Below, piece after piece: positions 47,241-58,408 of a stretch of 64,000 bases of DNA (the first letter of the stretch is position 1; each line of letters begins with the position of its first letter). The notes below the pieces were generated by a model. It had not been told where the DNA came from. It was given only the letters and a program-made list of their open reading frames with translations, and ran no database searches. Position numbers and translations under genes: made by a program. The DNA comes from Eupeodes corollae (taxonomy: Eukaryota; Arthropoda; Insecta; Diptera; Syrphidae): the NCBI RefSeq assembly GCF_945859685.1, contig NC_079147.1, positions 130,759,788 through 130,823,787 on the forward strand, in the 5' to 3' direction.

Positions 47241-49265
47241 CTACAGCCCTGTGTGAACTAGGGCTTCACCCAACAAACTTCTCCATCTAGCTCGGTCCCA
47301 AGCTAGATGTTCCCAGATGTTATTGACCGAGACAACGGTCATCCTTTCTTGTTGACAGCATGTACATTGTTCTACATTTTTTCCTCCTCTGCCTTAATAG
47401 TCACAAAAGCCCCATTGACATCATGCTAAGTTCTTCCGATAATGTCAATGTCATCAGCATATATTAGTAATTGGACAGACTCTTGAAATATAGTGCCCCT
47501 AGTGTTGATGTGGGAGCCCTTTACTATTCTTTTAAGGAGGATGTTAAAGAAATCGCATGACAGCGCATTACACCTGTCCTTGTCTAAAGCCTTTTTTGAC
47601 ATCGAAAGGTTCTGTAAAGTTGTTTCCAAATGGATGGAATAGCTCGAATTTTCCATGGTCTTTCTGAACAAATTGACGAGTTTGGCAAGGATCCTTAAAC
47701 TGGAAATGGCTCTATACGTTCACATATCATGGTAGAGAAGATTTTATAACGATATTAAGTAGACTAATGCTCAGCTCAGAACTTAAGCCATCTGCTCCAG
47801 GGACTTTCTTAGACTTCAGTTTAGATATGGCAATCTTTATTTCCTCAAAGTCCGAAAGACAGAGTTGTAGGCTTTCGGCGTCTATGTTGAATGGATAATC
47901 CTGCCTAACACCGAAATTCCGCCGCCGTTATACAGTCTTCAAGAAGTAGTCCTTCCATATCCGCAGCATTGACTACGGTTCCACTATGATGACTTTCGTC
48001 TTTGCAGTTCTCGGTTCCAGTTTTATGCACTTGTAAATATCATGTCACCTGATTATAAAACTTACTAGTTTCATTTCTGCTCTTGAACCTCTCAACATCT
48101 TCAAACACACGCTTCTCATCCTTTCTCTTTTTCCGTCTAAGAAATCTGGCGTCTTCTGCTTATGAGCTCGTGAGCAGCTCTCGTCCTTCTATGCAGCGCA
48201 CACCGGCCGCCGCTTTGCATGCCTGTTATTTGGCTGCATTTGCCTGCCGACATTCCTCATCGAACCAGGGATTTCTTGTTGGGTTCTGTTTGAAACCTAG
48301 CATGATAGAGGCGGTTTCTTTGTTTGCATATTGGCAATATTGCCACTGGTTCTCGATACATTGTGCAGAGAACTTCGAATCAAGTTACTTGTTACTCGGT
48401 CCGAGAAGGATCTATCAATCTCTTGTGGTTGTAGCCGTTCGACGTTGTATCTTCTTCCAGCATCTCCCTGATTTGCCTTTGGTCTGGAAACCCGAAGTGC
48501 TGCCTTGGCTACAACGATGTGGTGGTCCGGCATCTATGATGCTGGAAGCGTGTCTAGCATTGAATGCAATATGATTGATGTGGGAATTGATTTGTGGATG
48601 TTGAGGTGTGGAAAACGCGCAGCTGATACCATTCCGTTTCATTTCCGTTATCGTAAGTGTTGTCGTGCAAGCTGGTTTTACCGATCACCCTACCAAAAAT
48701 ATCTTAATTTCCTAGCTTGGAATTAAAATCAGAAGAACAATGTTAATAACGTAGTCTTGGTGTTGCCATCCTTCTTTTCTGCGGGGTGTGTTCTTATATT
48801 ATGCTTATGTTGCCGAATTTAGACTTGATGCGGATTGTGATGAGGCGCTCGTTGATGCATCTATTACTCAAGACATGTTGCTTAAGTGTGGCTTCAATGG
48901 CGAAGCCGCATCCAAATAAGCGTTGTTGGTTTTCTTGGTAGCAGTCACCATAGTAAATGTTGCAAATATCGCAATTTTTCATCTTCTTTCTAACCGGGCC
49001 ATCACATCGAAATTCCTGGATTTCGGTGATGTGTGCTTTATAGTAATGTAAGGCCTCCGCTTATTCTTCGACTGCACGTGGTTTATTAAGAGACCTTACA
49101 TTCCACGTTCATATCTGAAGGTCGTTGTCCCTAATTCGTTTGTGTGGGTTGTCAACATTAAATCCGTCCGTATCCGAGGCTTCGCAACTGGGTTTTCTTT
49201 ATGCGGTCGGGAAGTTAACCTGGCGCACGACTTTCAACCTAAAGAACCAGCGCCTTGATTTAACT
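47241..49265 (-). pseudogene. RTE-like LINE remnant (endonuclease and RT), nearly full ORF
   Basis: Read on the minus strand, the order is: start of the endonuclease, TWNVRSLNKPRAVEE (near 49110); a later endonuclease block, NERLITIRIKSKFGNISII (near 48830); the linker MPDHHIVVAKAALRVSRPKA (near 48500); and NPTRNPWFDEECRQANAA (near 48265). An RT PGADGLSSELS-like block follows (near 47795), then LLIYADDIDIIGRT with the Y-A-D-D catalytic core (near 47465), and the ORF end DRARWRSLLGEALVHTGL before TAG at 47241-47243. Many stops and a deletion inside the RT make it dead. This is the same family as the fragment at 15985-16431. Confidence 0.85.
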
Positions 49266-49314
49266 CCAAGGGCAAGAGACATAGCTCCTGCAATGTGACC
49301 TCGAACGAGTTTTA

Positions 49315-49692
49315 TCACAAAATGATCAATTCTGTTGATTCGAGCACAGGACAACCATAAACGATCATCGGCTGTATGAGGGCCATGTAGCGAATTACCT
49401 TCACTCTGGGGTCAAGCCGACTGCTGTAAAACAGCCGTTTCGTCAGAGCGAAGGCTCCTCTGGCCCTGGTCAGAGCAGCATTTATATGTCTGTCGAAATA
49501 TAAATACTGATCTAACCAGATACCGACGTACTTTACTACACTTTTGCTCGCTAATGGCTGCCCGTGAAGATGAACGATGACCATCTTGCGACAATTCTTG
49601 CATGCATCCCTAGTGGCCCTAGCCAAGGAAGTCCGGAACAGAATTGTCTCTGATTTCTGGACATTTATTTTCATTTTCCAATCACGATGCAA
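49315..49692 (-). pseudogene. Jockey/LOA-type LINE RT C-terminal fragment
   Basis: An uninterrupted minus-strand frame reads WKMKINVQKSETILF, then SVVKYVGIWLDQYLYFDRHI and ALIQPMIVYGCP. This is the thumb region after the RT active site in jockey/LOA LINEs (patterns WKLxINxxKxE, YLGxxLDxxLxxxxHI and LIRPxxxYGxP). The upstream catalytic part is absent. It starts at an inverted junction with the next feature. Confidence 0.8.
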
Positions 49693-49757
49693 GAGAATTC
49701 GACAAGATTCAGCGATATTGCGACGACTGGAAACTGAAAATAAATGTCCAGAAGTTC
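49685..49757 (+). pseudogene. Head-to-head partial copy of the same LINE region
   Basis: On the plus strand the reading REFDKIQRYCDDWKLKINVQ covers the stretch just before and overlapping the start of the neighbouring minus-strand fragment (WKMKINVQK). Two pieces of one LINE family therefore meet head to head around 49690. The plus piece breaks into a SINE head at about 49757. Confidence 0.75.
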
Positions 49758-49795
49758 AACGCACTAACCATCATGCCACGGGTACTACTTCATTA
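49757..49795 (-). repeat. SINE head, inverted, short
   Basis: 'caacgcactaaccatcatgc' is the reverse complement of the SINE A-box region. Bases 49800-50270 hold nothing further that I recognise. Confidence 0.55.
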
Positions 49796-50274
49796 GAGCA
49801 TAATTTTAATAAAAGTAGCGATAAAATAAGGACAGGAATGAAACCCTACGACGACGGTGTGCAACAAATTGCCTTGGCAGAGTTGTGAAAGAAACATTTC
49901 TCCATGAATTACGGCGTGAGTGACGTGGATCAATGGTATGTTGAAACTTCGTGGGAGATTGAATTAATCGCTAAAACGGATGTGCAGTTTTTAAGTTGGA
50001 CAAGGTACAAATTTCAACTTCATCCACTAGCGAGACACAACCACTTTGACTGATTGATTATTTTTTTGTTTTGTTTAATTTGCTCAAACATATTATTAAT
50101 AATGAACCCAAAAAGTGTTTTATTAAATAAATACTAAATTGTCAGTTAATAGTTGCATGAGCCTCACAAGTAAAAGGAAGTTTAAATATTGTTAAAAAAA
50201 AAGATGTAACAAAATTAAAGTAGAACAGTAAAGCGAAAATACTTTAATAAAGATATATGTAAATCCTCGGTAGC

Positions 50275-51010
50275 CAGCTTGGTTTGCCTACAAGCTAAAC
50301 CGGTAATCAAACTCATAAACTCGTTTAAGTGTGTGTGTCATTTCTTCTCTAATTTATGAAATTTCCCTAAATACTCAGTTGTTAATTCTGTGTATGCGTG
50401 AAAATACGCCAATTTTTCTTGTTGAATTCGTCCACATTACAAATACATTAATGTAAACAAATGGGTTTTGGAGGGCGATACGTACAAAAGATTTATATCT
50501 TCATATAGAGTGTTCTTGCAGTAAAACTTCAGTTACACTGCCAGCGCTGGTGGAGACGAAGATACTATAGTAAAGATGGAAACCCAAATGCTTTGTATAT
50601 ATAAAGAGCCTTGCACATGAGAGCGAACAACGAATGAACGAATGGACGAACAAACGTGATTTACACATTTCAAAAATTCAATTTTAAACAAAAACACAAT
50701 TAAATTATAAGAAACCAATTGACACTTATGTTAGGATAATAAAATTTGCATTTTGTTGTTGTTTTAACTGTTCTATACAAATCCGTCATCAAACTTTGTC
50801 GCCTTCGCCTTATCGTACTCTTCCCAAAAAATGCAATAGCTATTGTCGCCGTAACCTTTTATAAAGAATTTCTCATCACTCTACTTTATTTTCGTGGTGA
50901 ATTGACTTTGGAGGGTGGTGAATTGATGTAAGCAGTGGTGTATTGATGTTAGACTTAATGGTGCGTGCAAGTTGACGTTTCAGCTTGTAGGCAGACAGAT
51001 TGGTTTCCGG
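50275..51010 (+). mobile_element. Candidate MITE-like element with 'cctacaagct' ends
   Basis: The left end 'ggtttgcctacaagctaaac' and, inverted, the right end near 50981-50996 ('cagcttgtaggcagac') share about 15 bases. The left 245 bp match 14722-14965 in reverse orientation. A further diverged piece of the interior ('gttagttctatgtatgcgta') is near 54442. No protein is encoded. Confidence 0.45.
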
Positions 51011-51159
51011 TCTTTATATGGTGTGTCTATGATAATATACTTCATATTTCAATTTGCTACTTTTTAAACGTCAAATATATTAATGTTCTGAAAGGCGGAG
51101 GTAAATATGATTTGTATCGCATAACAAAACATATTTCGTAATTTTGTTTTATTTTCAGA

Positions 51160-51795
51160 TTATTATGTACTTCAATCATATCAAAGTGCTTCATCGTTTA
51201 AAAAATGGAGTAAAGCCTAAACCCTCATCAAACGGCAAAATTATTTCAAATGGAATTTTGCCTCACAAATAGGAATGTCAAGAGTAAAACAACGCTGTCT
51301 GCAAATGGAAATGCATACAATAAAGAGCAACATAAACAGGACTGCAACGGAAAAGCAGCCACAGGATCAGCAGTATCAGGAGGAGGAGGATTCTATGATG
51401 ATCCTAATCGCAGCAAATCGTCATTCGAAGAGGTTCCTCTGCACACAGCCTGCCTAACATATCTTGACTTTTACCTGCTCATGATATTGGGCTGCATCAA
51501 TCAGTTGATGTGTGCCCCAAAAGTAGCTAAAAAATATTTGAGAGGTAAGATGACGATTTGAATCGATTTGAAATCCACGAACTGACTGACTGAGTCTGAA
51601 ATTCGGTTTGTTTTCAGGGCTTTGTTACGCTTTATGATCCCTTAGAGAGCTTCTATTCACACTTTGTCTATCGGAGATTTCGAGATTGCTGGAATCGTCC
51701 GATTTGCAGTGTCGTTGGGGTCGAGGTAACACTCAAGAATCGCATAACCAAGGACTATGGTTGGACATTCGAGTTTACTGGAACAGAAACACGAG
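51160..51795 (+). pseudogene. Truncated lace-like serine palmitoyltransferase subunit 2 pseudogene
   Basis: The reading FYDDPNRSKSSFEEVPLHTA, then LTYLDFYLLMILGCINQL and CAPKVAKKYL, and in the next exon TLYDPLESFYSHFVYRRFRD, CWNRPICSVVGVEVTLKNRI and DYGWTFEFTGTETR, follows the N-terminal part of fly Lace (SPTLC2), including its transmembrane segment. A 73-nt GT-AG intron (51545-51617) is retained, so this is not a processed copy. Frame breaks occur near 51270 and at the exon junction, where the two exons do not join in frame. Similarity stops after TETR (51794), before the PLP-binding core. It therefore cannot make a working enzyme, which normally condenses serine and palmitoyl-CoA in the ER. 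Confidence 0.8.
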
Positions 51796-51974
51796 AATAT
51801 GACAAATTCGAAACTATTTTGTATCGTGCATGAGATATAAAAAGTGAAAAATGTTCTCTATGTATTGGTTTATTTCGTTGATTACTTTTGGAGTTGCTTT
51901 TGGGCGCAATGTTTCGGCAACTAACAATCGAACTATTTGGTTTCAAAAAAGTTGCATGTGCGCGCCTAGCCTTA

Positions 51975-52312
51975 ATGGCTGAATCACAAACACGCTTCAG
52001 CTTCCACTTCACCTGACGTTTACGAGTTCAGCCATAGGAATTCAATGCTTTTATCACAATGGAGATTCAACCTCACGTTTCGTTTGACAATCGTAAGGAA
52101 AAGAACGTAATGTTATGCCAAACAGAAGCTCTAGTTCAATTATCTGAACATTTGCTTTATCTGACAGTTCAACGGCTGTAAAAAATGTCAACAAACATAA
52201 TATTTGCTCTTTGGAAAGATGAAATAATAGAAATGGCATTTCAGCAACATCGAAGCAGGCCCACCGTAACGCAGACGGAGCCGAAGCTGAAGCGTGTTTG
52301 TGATTCAGCCAT
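51975..52312. mobile_element. MITE with perfect 30-bp inverted repeats, deleted sibling of 57876-60174
   Basis: The left end ATGGCTGAATCACAAACACG (plus ten more bases, 51975-52004) is exactly the reverse complement of 52283-52312 (30 of 30). The interior matches both arms of the larger element at 57876-60174 but in opposite orientation, with the middle of that element missing. It has no coding capacity and would need a transposase in trans. Confidence 0.9.
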
Positions 52313-54547
52313 AAGAGATTTGTGTTGCTAAAACCTTTGTAGATGGAGTTGCATGTTGTTCGTGCACTAGATAACTACTATGTATATGAGCTTTTTCATT
52401 ATTGTATTTTTATGTGCTCTTAGTGTCACCATATTATTTCCTCTTTTTTAACTATAAAGTTCCCCACAACAAAAATTGTCTGGTATAAGTTTAATGGAAG
52501 TTGATAAAAGTCAAGGCAACTAAATTTTTCGAGAAACTTTGACCAATTCTTTTATCCTTAACAACAATAAAGTCAAGGCAACTAAGATATTTTCGTCAAC
52601 TTTTGAAGTGTACCAGCAAAAAGTTCAATAACGTCATTCAATCAGATTCAGATCGTTTTTTTAGTGATTACTCTGTTCCGTTCTAGAGCAGAAATCACAT
52701 TGGAACAAGCCTAATTTAAATTGTGAACGTTGACACGAAAAGAAAAATGGCAAAGAGGAAACCAAAGCTTGACGCAAGCAACAACGTATTTTAAACCTAA
52801 AAACTTGTGCTAATCAGTAATTATTTTATTTTAAAAATCATTATACTACATATTTTTATATTAATATTTTTAACTTGAATTATTTAGTAAGTTTGCTTTA
52901 AATAAAATTGTCATTTGGAGTTTTCTTCCACAGAAGTTGAGAATTTTGCAAAACGCAACAACTGCAAATCGAATTAATTCGCACAAGATAAGTTTATCAA
53001 ATTTTAGGGAACATACCTATATTAAGTAAGAATCCAACTGTTTCAGTAGCGTAAAAGGAATCGGAAGAACGAAATGGGAACAATCATGAACCCATTAGTA
53101 GTAGCGGTAAGTAAAGTAGTTCCTAGTAATGAAATATAACATTTTCCGTGAAACTTACTATTATACGTATTTATTATACCAATTCGACATAAATTGAAAC
53201 AAACTTATAATACTATGCTTCTGGTGCTTTTGACATTGTTTAAAGTTTTAAAATCTCGATTATTGAAATCGCATTTTATATTTATATAACCCAACCCAAT
53301 GATAATGGCACATTTTCTTATACATTTCCTTCAACCGTTTTAAATAAAGAAGACAAAAGAACGCCGTCTTCAGCAATTTCCTCCTAATAAATTCAAAAAA
53401 AGTATTCTCATTAAAATATTTAAGATAACTAGTTATACCTATATATTCAAAACAAATGTTAAAATGAAATACGAAAAATGTTAGGACATGATTAAGAACT
53501 TTGTTACTATGGATAGGTGCTTACGAATTCCAGAATAGCTAATGTCCTTTCAATCGCAATCCCTTTTTTCTACAATCACATGTATATTAAATACAATGTA
53601 AGACACAGTTCTGATCCTTTCTAAAAACTTACAAACAAAATAAGCAATTCACCTGTAGTCAGTGATAACTGATAACAAAGATGTTATCTCCTCTATAAAC
53701 TCTATGTAGGTATTCAAGCTTTCAAATTTTTAGAAGAAAGTACTTTTTGTACTTTTTTACAATTTTGGTAAAGGTTTCATCTTCATTGAAGTTTTATATA
53801 TAAACACTTGGTAGTCCATATGTACATAACTTATTCCGAGAACTGCACATATTTCCAAGTTTATTTCAGTTCGATTCAAATTTAATTTTATTGTTAAAAA
53901 AAAGAATCAGAGAATGTACAAAAAGTCAAGATATAGAGACAAATGATTGAGATCGCAAAATCTGCAATTTCTAAGAAAGAAAGAAGACGTAGTAATTATT
54001 CTGTACACTTTTTTGGCTCATAATTGATTGTTTTAGATTATCATGAGTTTGAACTTAATCAATTGAATTCAATTGCTTCGTTTCAAAATTTGATAGCCTT
54101 TAAGTTAAGTGTGTTCATTTGTAATCCGGTATCTAAAACAAAATATTAAAATTATTTGAAACTTACCGTTTTTAAAAAAATTATTAACAACATACCAAGA
54201 TATCATTCCATTCGTATTGAATATTTAAGTTCAAAATTCAAAATAATTTACCATTTGCATAATAATTCTGTTTTGTTTTCTTCATTGAGTAAATGAGTTC
54301 AACTTTGACGTCTCTTGCAAATGATAAACAAAAAGACTTTATATGATAGAAGATGTAGATGACCATCTATGAACCAAATCGAACATCTGATTTAGTAGTG
54401 TATTCAATGTGTGCGTTTCGTGGCGCAGCAACTAAGAAGTTAGTTCTATGTATGCGTAAAAACAGGCAAATCGGTTTTGTTGGATTTTGTGGCTAAATCG
54501 TTACCACAGGGAACGTTCTGTCGGAAGTTTGAAAGGCTTCTTACTTA
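52313..54547. other. AT-rich interval without recognisable genes
   Basis: About 2.2 kb between two transposons. I see only A/T-rich sequence, with a short piece near 54420-54500 related to the element at 50275. No ORF looks real. Confidence 0.5.
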
Positions 54548-54799
54548 TAAGCTTTTCACACCAAACCCAAACAAGGGTTTTCGGCAAAAAGTTTCCGAAA
54601 ATCGTTTAAACCGAACATTTACACGTTTTGATTTGACTTTTAAATTTGTTTGACACCGGCTTCAAATTTTGTATTGATGAAAAAATTTGTGAGTAAAAAG
54701 TTTTGTTCTACACAAATTATTTGTAAAAAATTAATTCTGACCAATTGAAATTATTTTTAATATATAAAAAGAAAGCTGAACAATATATGAAGATTTTGT

Positions 54800-55290
54800 T
54801 AATCTTTTTCATCATCTCAAGCCTCTATCATAAAAAAACGTCGTTTTCTATTGCAAATCCTGGAACTTCGAAGGAAAAGAAAAGCTTTAATTGATGCAAT
54901 TTAAAAACGTGATCAAGTGACAAAGAAATATGTGGACAAAGGTAAGCTTGTTATAACAATTCAATTAATAGGAAGCTATGTATATATGTATATAAATATT
55001 TTATGCAGGTAAGCACCAGTACTTTTTGGGAACGTGAAATGTTAGTAAACGATGATGAGTATTTCAAACAAACATGAGCCGCAGAACTTTCGATATACTC
55101 TGCAATGAACTAAAGGATCTGGAAATGCAAGATACAAACTTTAGGAAGTGCATACCACTACAAAAAAGAATAGCCATTGCAATATATACACTGGGATCAT
55201 CCGCTGAATATACGATAATTTCAGCTATCTTTGGGGTAGGAATATCCACAGTATTTTGTCATTAAGTTTGGCGAATTAAAATTGAATTGA
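54800..55290 (+). pseudogene. Harbinger (HARBI1-like) transposase N-terminal remnant
   Basis: The clearest stretch is MSRRTFDILCNELKDLEMQD (55074), then NFRKCIPLQKRIAIAIYTLG and SSAEYTIISAIFGVGISTVF. This is the conserved helical region before the DDE nuclease core of PIF/Harbinger transposases (family pattern FRMSxxTFxxL and LGSSAEYRTIAxLFGVGRSTV). Upstream, split over frames, RRRFLLQILELRRKRK and EREMLVNDDEYFKQ may be the preceding parts. A stop at 55263 and frame shifts follow; the DDE motifs were not found. Confidence 0.8.
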
Positions 55291-56535
55291 TAACAGCATC
55301 TTGATCAGAGAGAAAAAACTAAAAGAAAGAATCAACTTCGACGGTTGCTCTCTTTTTGCCTACAAGCTGCTATTTGCACACCAACTTGCATATGTATTAA
55401 CTCCATATAAAAAAAATGTGGGGAACGAATACTTATGCAAGAAGATAAGCATACTCCCCACATTTGAAAAATGGCGGATATAGTCAGCTGTTCAGATGTG
55501 TTCAAAGAATATTCAAAATTGTGGATGAACAACTTTTTGGTACTCTCATTGTGTTCGATTGAGAGTAATATCATTCGGATATAAAGTGGAATTCTTGGTA
55601 GGTGCCAAAACAATGAAGATTTAGAAACAATTCTAAATTACGTATTTAGACAAATATTAGTTGGTAATTTAACCCTGAAGTCGTCGCGCGGATTACTATT
55701 GTGATCCACTCATACAAAATGGATTATTCCTAAAAAAGTAGTGGTAGGGAATTTTTGTCCCTTTTAGTAATTACAGTTAAATAGTTAGCACATGCTAACA
55801 ACGGTCGCTCAGACCGTTGAAAAATGCAAAAAAAGCTCAGATTTGTTTCAATTTTTAATGCAAAATAATAAATAGTGCATATGTAGACTATTGTGCACTT
55901 ACCTATATTTTGTTGTGAGATTATGAATTTTCATTTTAATCTTCTCTGGAGTGTATTGCACCAGCTGCCCCTAAAATGCAGTCGATAATTCTTTGAATAC
56001 GTGGCAATTTTTTCTATTGCCCCGCAGCTTAGGCTCCTTTTCGGCCCAAAATTCCAGCAGGTACTCTTCATCCTGGCTCCCCCAAAGTTTTTTTTTCTCT
56101 TCCAAATTCTCTAAATAAAAAACAAAAAGCAAGGATAAATTGTATCTTCTATATATATAAAAGAAAGTCGTGTTAGTTACACCACTTATAACTCAAGAAC
56201 GGCAAAACAGATTTGGCTGGTAGGGAGGTAGCTTAGAGCCAGGAGACGGACATAGGATACTTTTTATCCCGTTCGACAGCGTTCCCGTGTGACTTGACAT
56301 GAAACGTCAGTCACTATAAAACGTTGTATAACAAAAAAGAATCAGACTTGGAATAACAAAACGCAAATGACAGCTACGTAATTGACGTAAAATGACAATT
56401 ATGTAATGACGTATCGATGACAATTTGATATTTGTAAGAAATCAATATAAAAACTATTTCTATTAAATAAATAATTAAGAAGTGGATTGAAGTGAAGTGA
56501 AGTTTAATTAAAAGTGAAGTGAAGTTTAATTAATA

Positions 56536-56760
56536 ATGCCGCGACCAAGACGATCGAATCTTTCCCGACAAAGCCGTAATGCAAGAAGAATACAAAATAC
56601 TGGAAATGAAAGGACTGAAGAAGAACAAGAAATTGCACGTGAACAGCGCCGCAATAGTATGACTCGACTTCGTGCTTCTCAATCACGAAAGCAAAGTGAA
56701 GCAGCCCGTGAAACAGCTGTCGAGCGAACAACAGAAGGCAACAAATAGATAATTTGCGAC
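56536..56760 (+). pseudogene. Helitron RepHel protein, N-terminal fragment
   Basis: An open frame from ATG 56536 (MPRPRRSNLSRQSRNARRIQ), highly basic and Arg/Gln/Glu-rich, corresponds to the start of the Helitron-encoded replicase-helicase of insects. It closes at 56746. The zinc finger and Rep (HUH) domains that should follow are missing. Confidence 0.6.
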
Positions 56761-56824
56761 GCAGAACAAGATATTTAGGTGATTTGAATCCAGCAGCGTT
56801 TCGAAAAGACGAACTTATCAACAT

Positions 56825-57414
56825 GTATTTCCAAATATTATTTCTAACTACAAAAATAGTGAATGGTTGAGTGAGCGAGCAATTTTAGCGACTAAGAATA
56901 AAGATGTAGATGACCTGAACTACATAATTCAAAATAAGATCATTGGAACAATGCATTCATTCAAATCTATTGACTGCGTCACAAATGAAGATGAAGCCAC
57001 CAACTATCCAATTGAATTTTTAAACTCTTTGGACGTGCCTAGCTTACCACCGCAAAACTTACGCCTAAAGGTTGGCTCCGTAGTAATCGTGCTTCGAAAC
57101 ATAAACCAACCAAAACTGTGCAACGGTACGCGTTTGGTGGTTAGTAAATTGATGAACAATGTAATTTACGCTACGATAATGGTAGGAAAATTCAAAGGTG
57201 AGGAAGTTCTCATTCCGAGGATCCCGATGATCCCAACCGATATGCCGTTTGAATTTAAAAGACTTCAATTTCCGATACGTCTACGTAAATCTAGAATATT
57301 CATGTTTTTCCCATGGTCAATTATACGTGGCATGTTCACGGGTCGGAAGACCATCTGCGTTGTTTGTTTTTGCGCCTGATAATAAAACAAAAAATGTCGT
57401 GTATCACAAGGTAC
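56825..57414 (+). pseudogene. Helitron Pif1-like helicase, C-terminal fragment
   Basis: The frame ERAILATKNKDVDDLNYIIQ, then YPIEFLNSLDVPSLPPQNLR, VGSVVIVLRNINQPKLCNGT and FKRLQFPIRL is the C-terminal part of the Helitron helicase. After RLQFPIRL a deletion and frameshift remove the 'TINKSQGQ' helicase motif. The true end CFSHGQLYVACSRVGRPSAL, FVFAPDNKTKNVVYHKVLK resumes in another frame and stops at TGA 57412-57414. It encoded the 5'-3' DNA helicase used for rolling-circle transposition and is now inactive. Confidence 0.85.
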
Positions 57415-58408
57415 TTAAGTGAAGAGCAAACTATGTACTAAAATACAGTAATAATAATGAATGTAGTTATTTATTTTTTTTTTTGTATTTTTTCCAATAA
57501 AAAAAAAACACAATCTGCTTATTTATTGCCATTAAGGCGGAAAAAAGTTCGTCTGGTCAGCTAGTAATATATAATATTACTTACTACGGACAAATTGTAA
57601 ATTTAATTAATTATAATATTTTGTTTAAATTTTAACTGCACTTGTGGTTGTTTTAAACAAAATTTCAAAGTAAAATGTTTGTTTCGACAGCAGCCATCAG
57701 CGAAAGGTAGGTTTGTTTTGTTCAACTTTGAATTCCTACTAGTTTTCGAGAGAAAACTGATAATTTCGCGAAAACCGGATTTTGGGTTTGGTGTGAAAAG
57801 CTTATTTCTTATATTTAATGATATCATGTGTCATAAAGCGCGACCAAAGACTTTGCATTACTTAATGTAGCTTTAATGACTGAAACACAAACACGCTTCA
57901 GCTTCGACTTGGTCTGCGGTACGATGGGCTGCTTCGCGGTTGCTTTAAATGACATTTCTAATATGACATTTCTAAAATGATACTTCTGCTATTAGTAGCT
58001 GGTATTTTTTCTCAAAAGTTTGTTTTGATTTTTCGTGCAGTAAAAGATATGAATTTTGAACTCGAAAAAATTCAATTTATCGTGGGTATGTTCAGCTCAT
58101 GAAGCAAGAAGAAGCACAGACTGAGAGACGTTGGTGGTTTCGGGAGCTCAATCTACGGAGTTTTTCAATCTATGAAGAGTTCTTGGAAACTCATTTTCTA
58201 TTCTAAAAAATAAAACGTTTTCAAGAATAATTGTATAGATATTTTATGTATATTTGAATAACTTACTGTTTAACTTTTTCTGATAAACAATGGTTGTCCC
58301 TACAAATCCAAATGCATTTTTTGTGTTGACTTTTTTATAGCTGTAGGGCTATCAGACAAAACAAATGTTCAGTAAATGTAAACTAGAGTTTCCGTTTAAA
58401 GTCACATT

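Larger units (their letters stand above)
56148..57564 (+). mobile_element. Helitron, internally deleted, both ends present
   Basis: The 5' end reads TCTATATATATAAAAG and continues 'aagtcgtgttagttacacca', a 5' sequence I recognise from insect Helitrons. The 3' end reads 'ggtcagCTAG' before T at 57565, with a GC-rich inverted stretch (aaggcgga...ttcgtct) just before it, as expected for Helitrons (5'-TC, 3'-CTRR, terminal hairpin, insertion before T). There are no terminal inverted repeats. Inside are fragments of the N- and C-terminal parts of the RepHel protein, with the Rep and most helicase motifs deleted. Confidence 0.85.
54548..57804. mobile_element. PIF/Harbinger-like element, 3.26 kb, with nested Helitron
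   Basis: The 24 bases 54548-54571 (TAAGCTTTTCACACCAAACC and four more) are the exact reverse complement of 57781-57804. Inside, near the left end, are remnants of a Harbinger transposase (54800-55290). A complete-ended but internally deleted Helitron occupies 56148-57564. Without the Helitron the element is about 1.84 kb. Flanking TTA (left) and TTT (right) could be a decayed 3-bp target duplication as in this superfamily. The stretch 55620-56147 is unassigned interior. Confidence 0.75.

Noticed and set aside
48083..48574. Plus-strand 163-codon open frame
   Set aside because: It lies antisense to the LINE remnant at 47241-49265, whose minus-strand motifs are clear.
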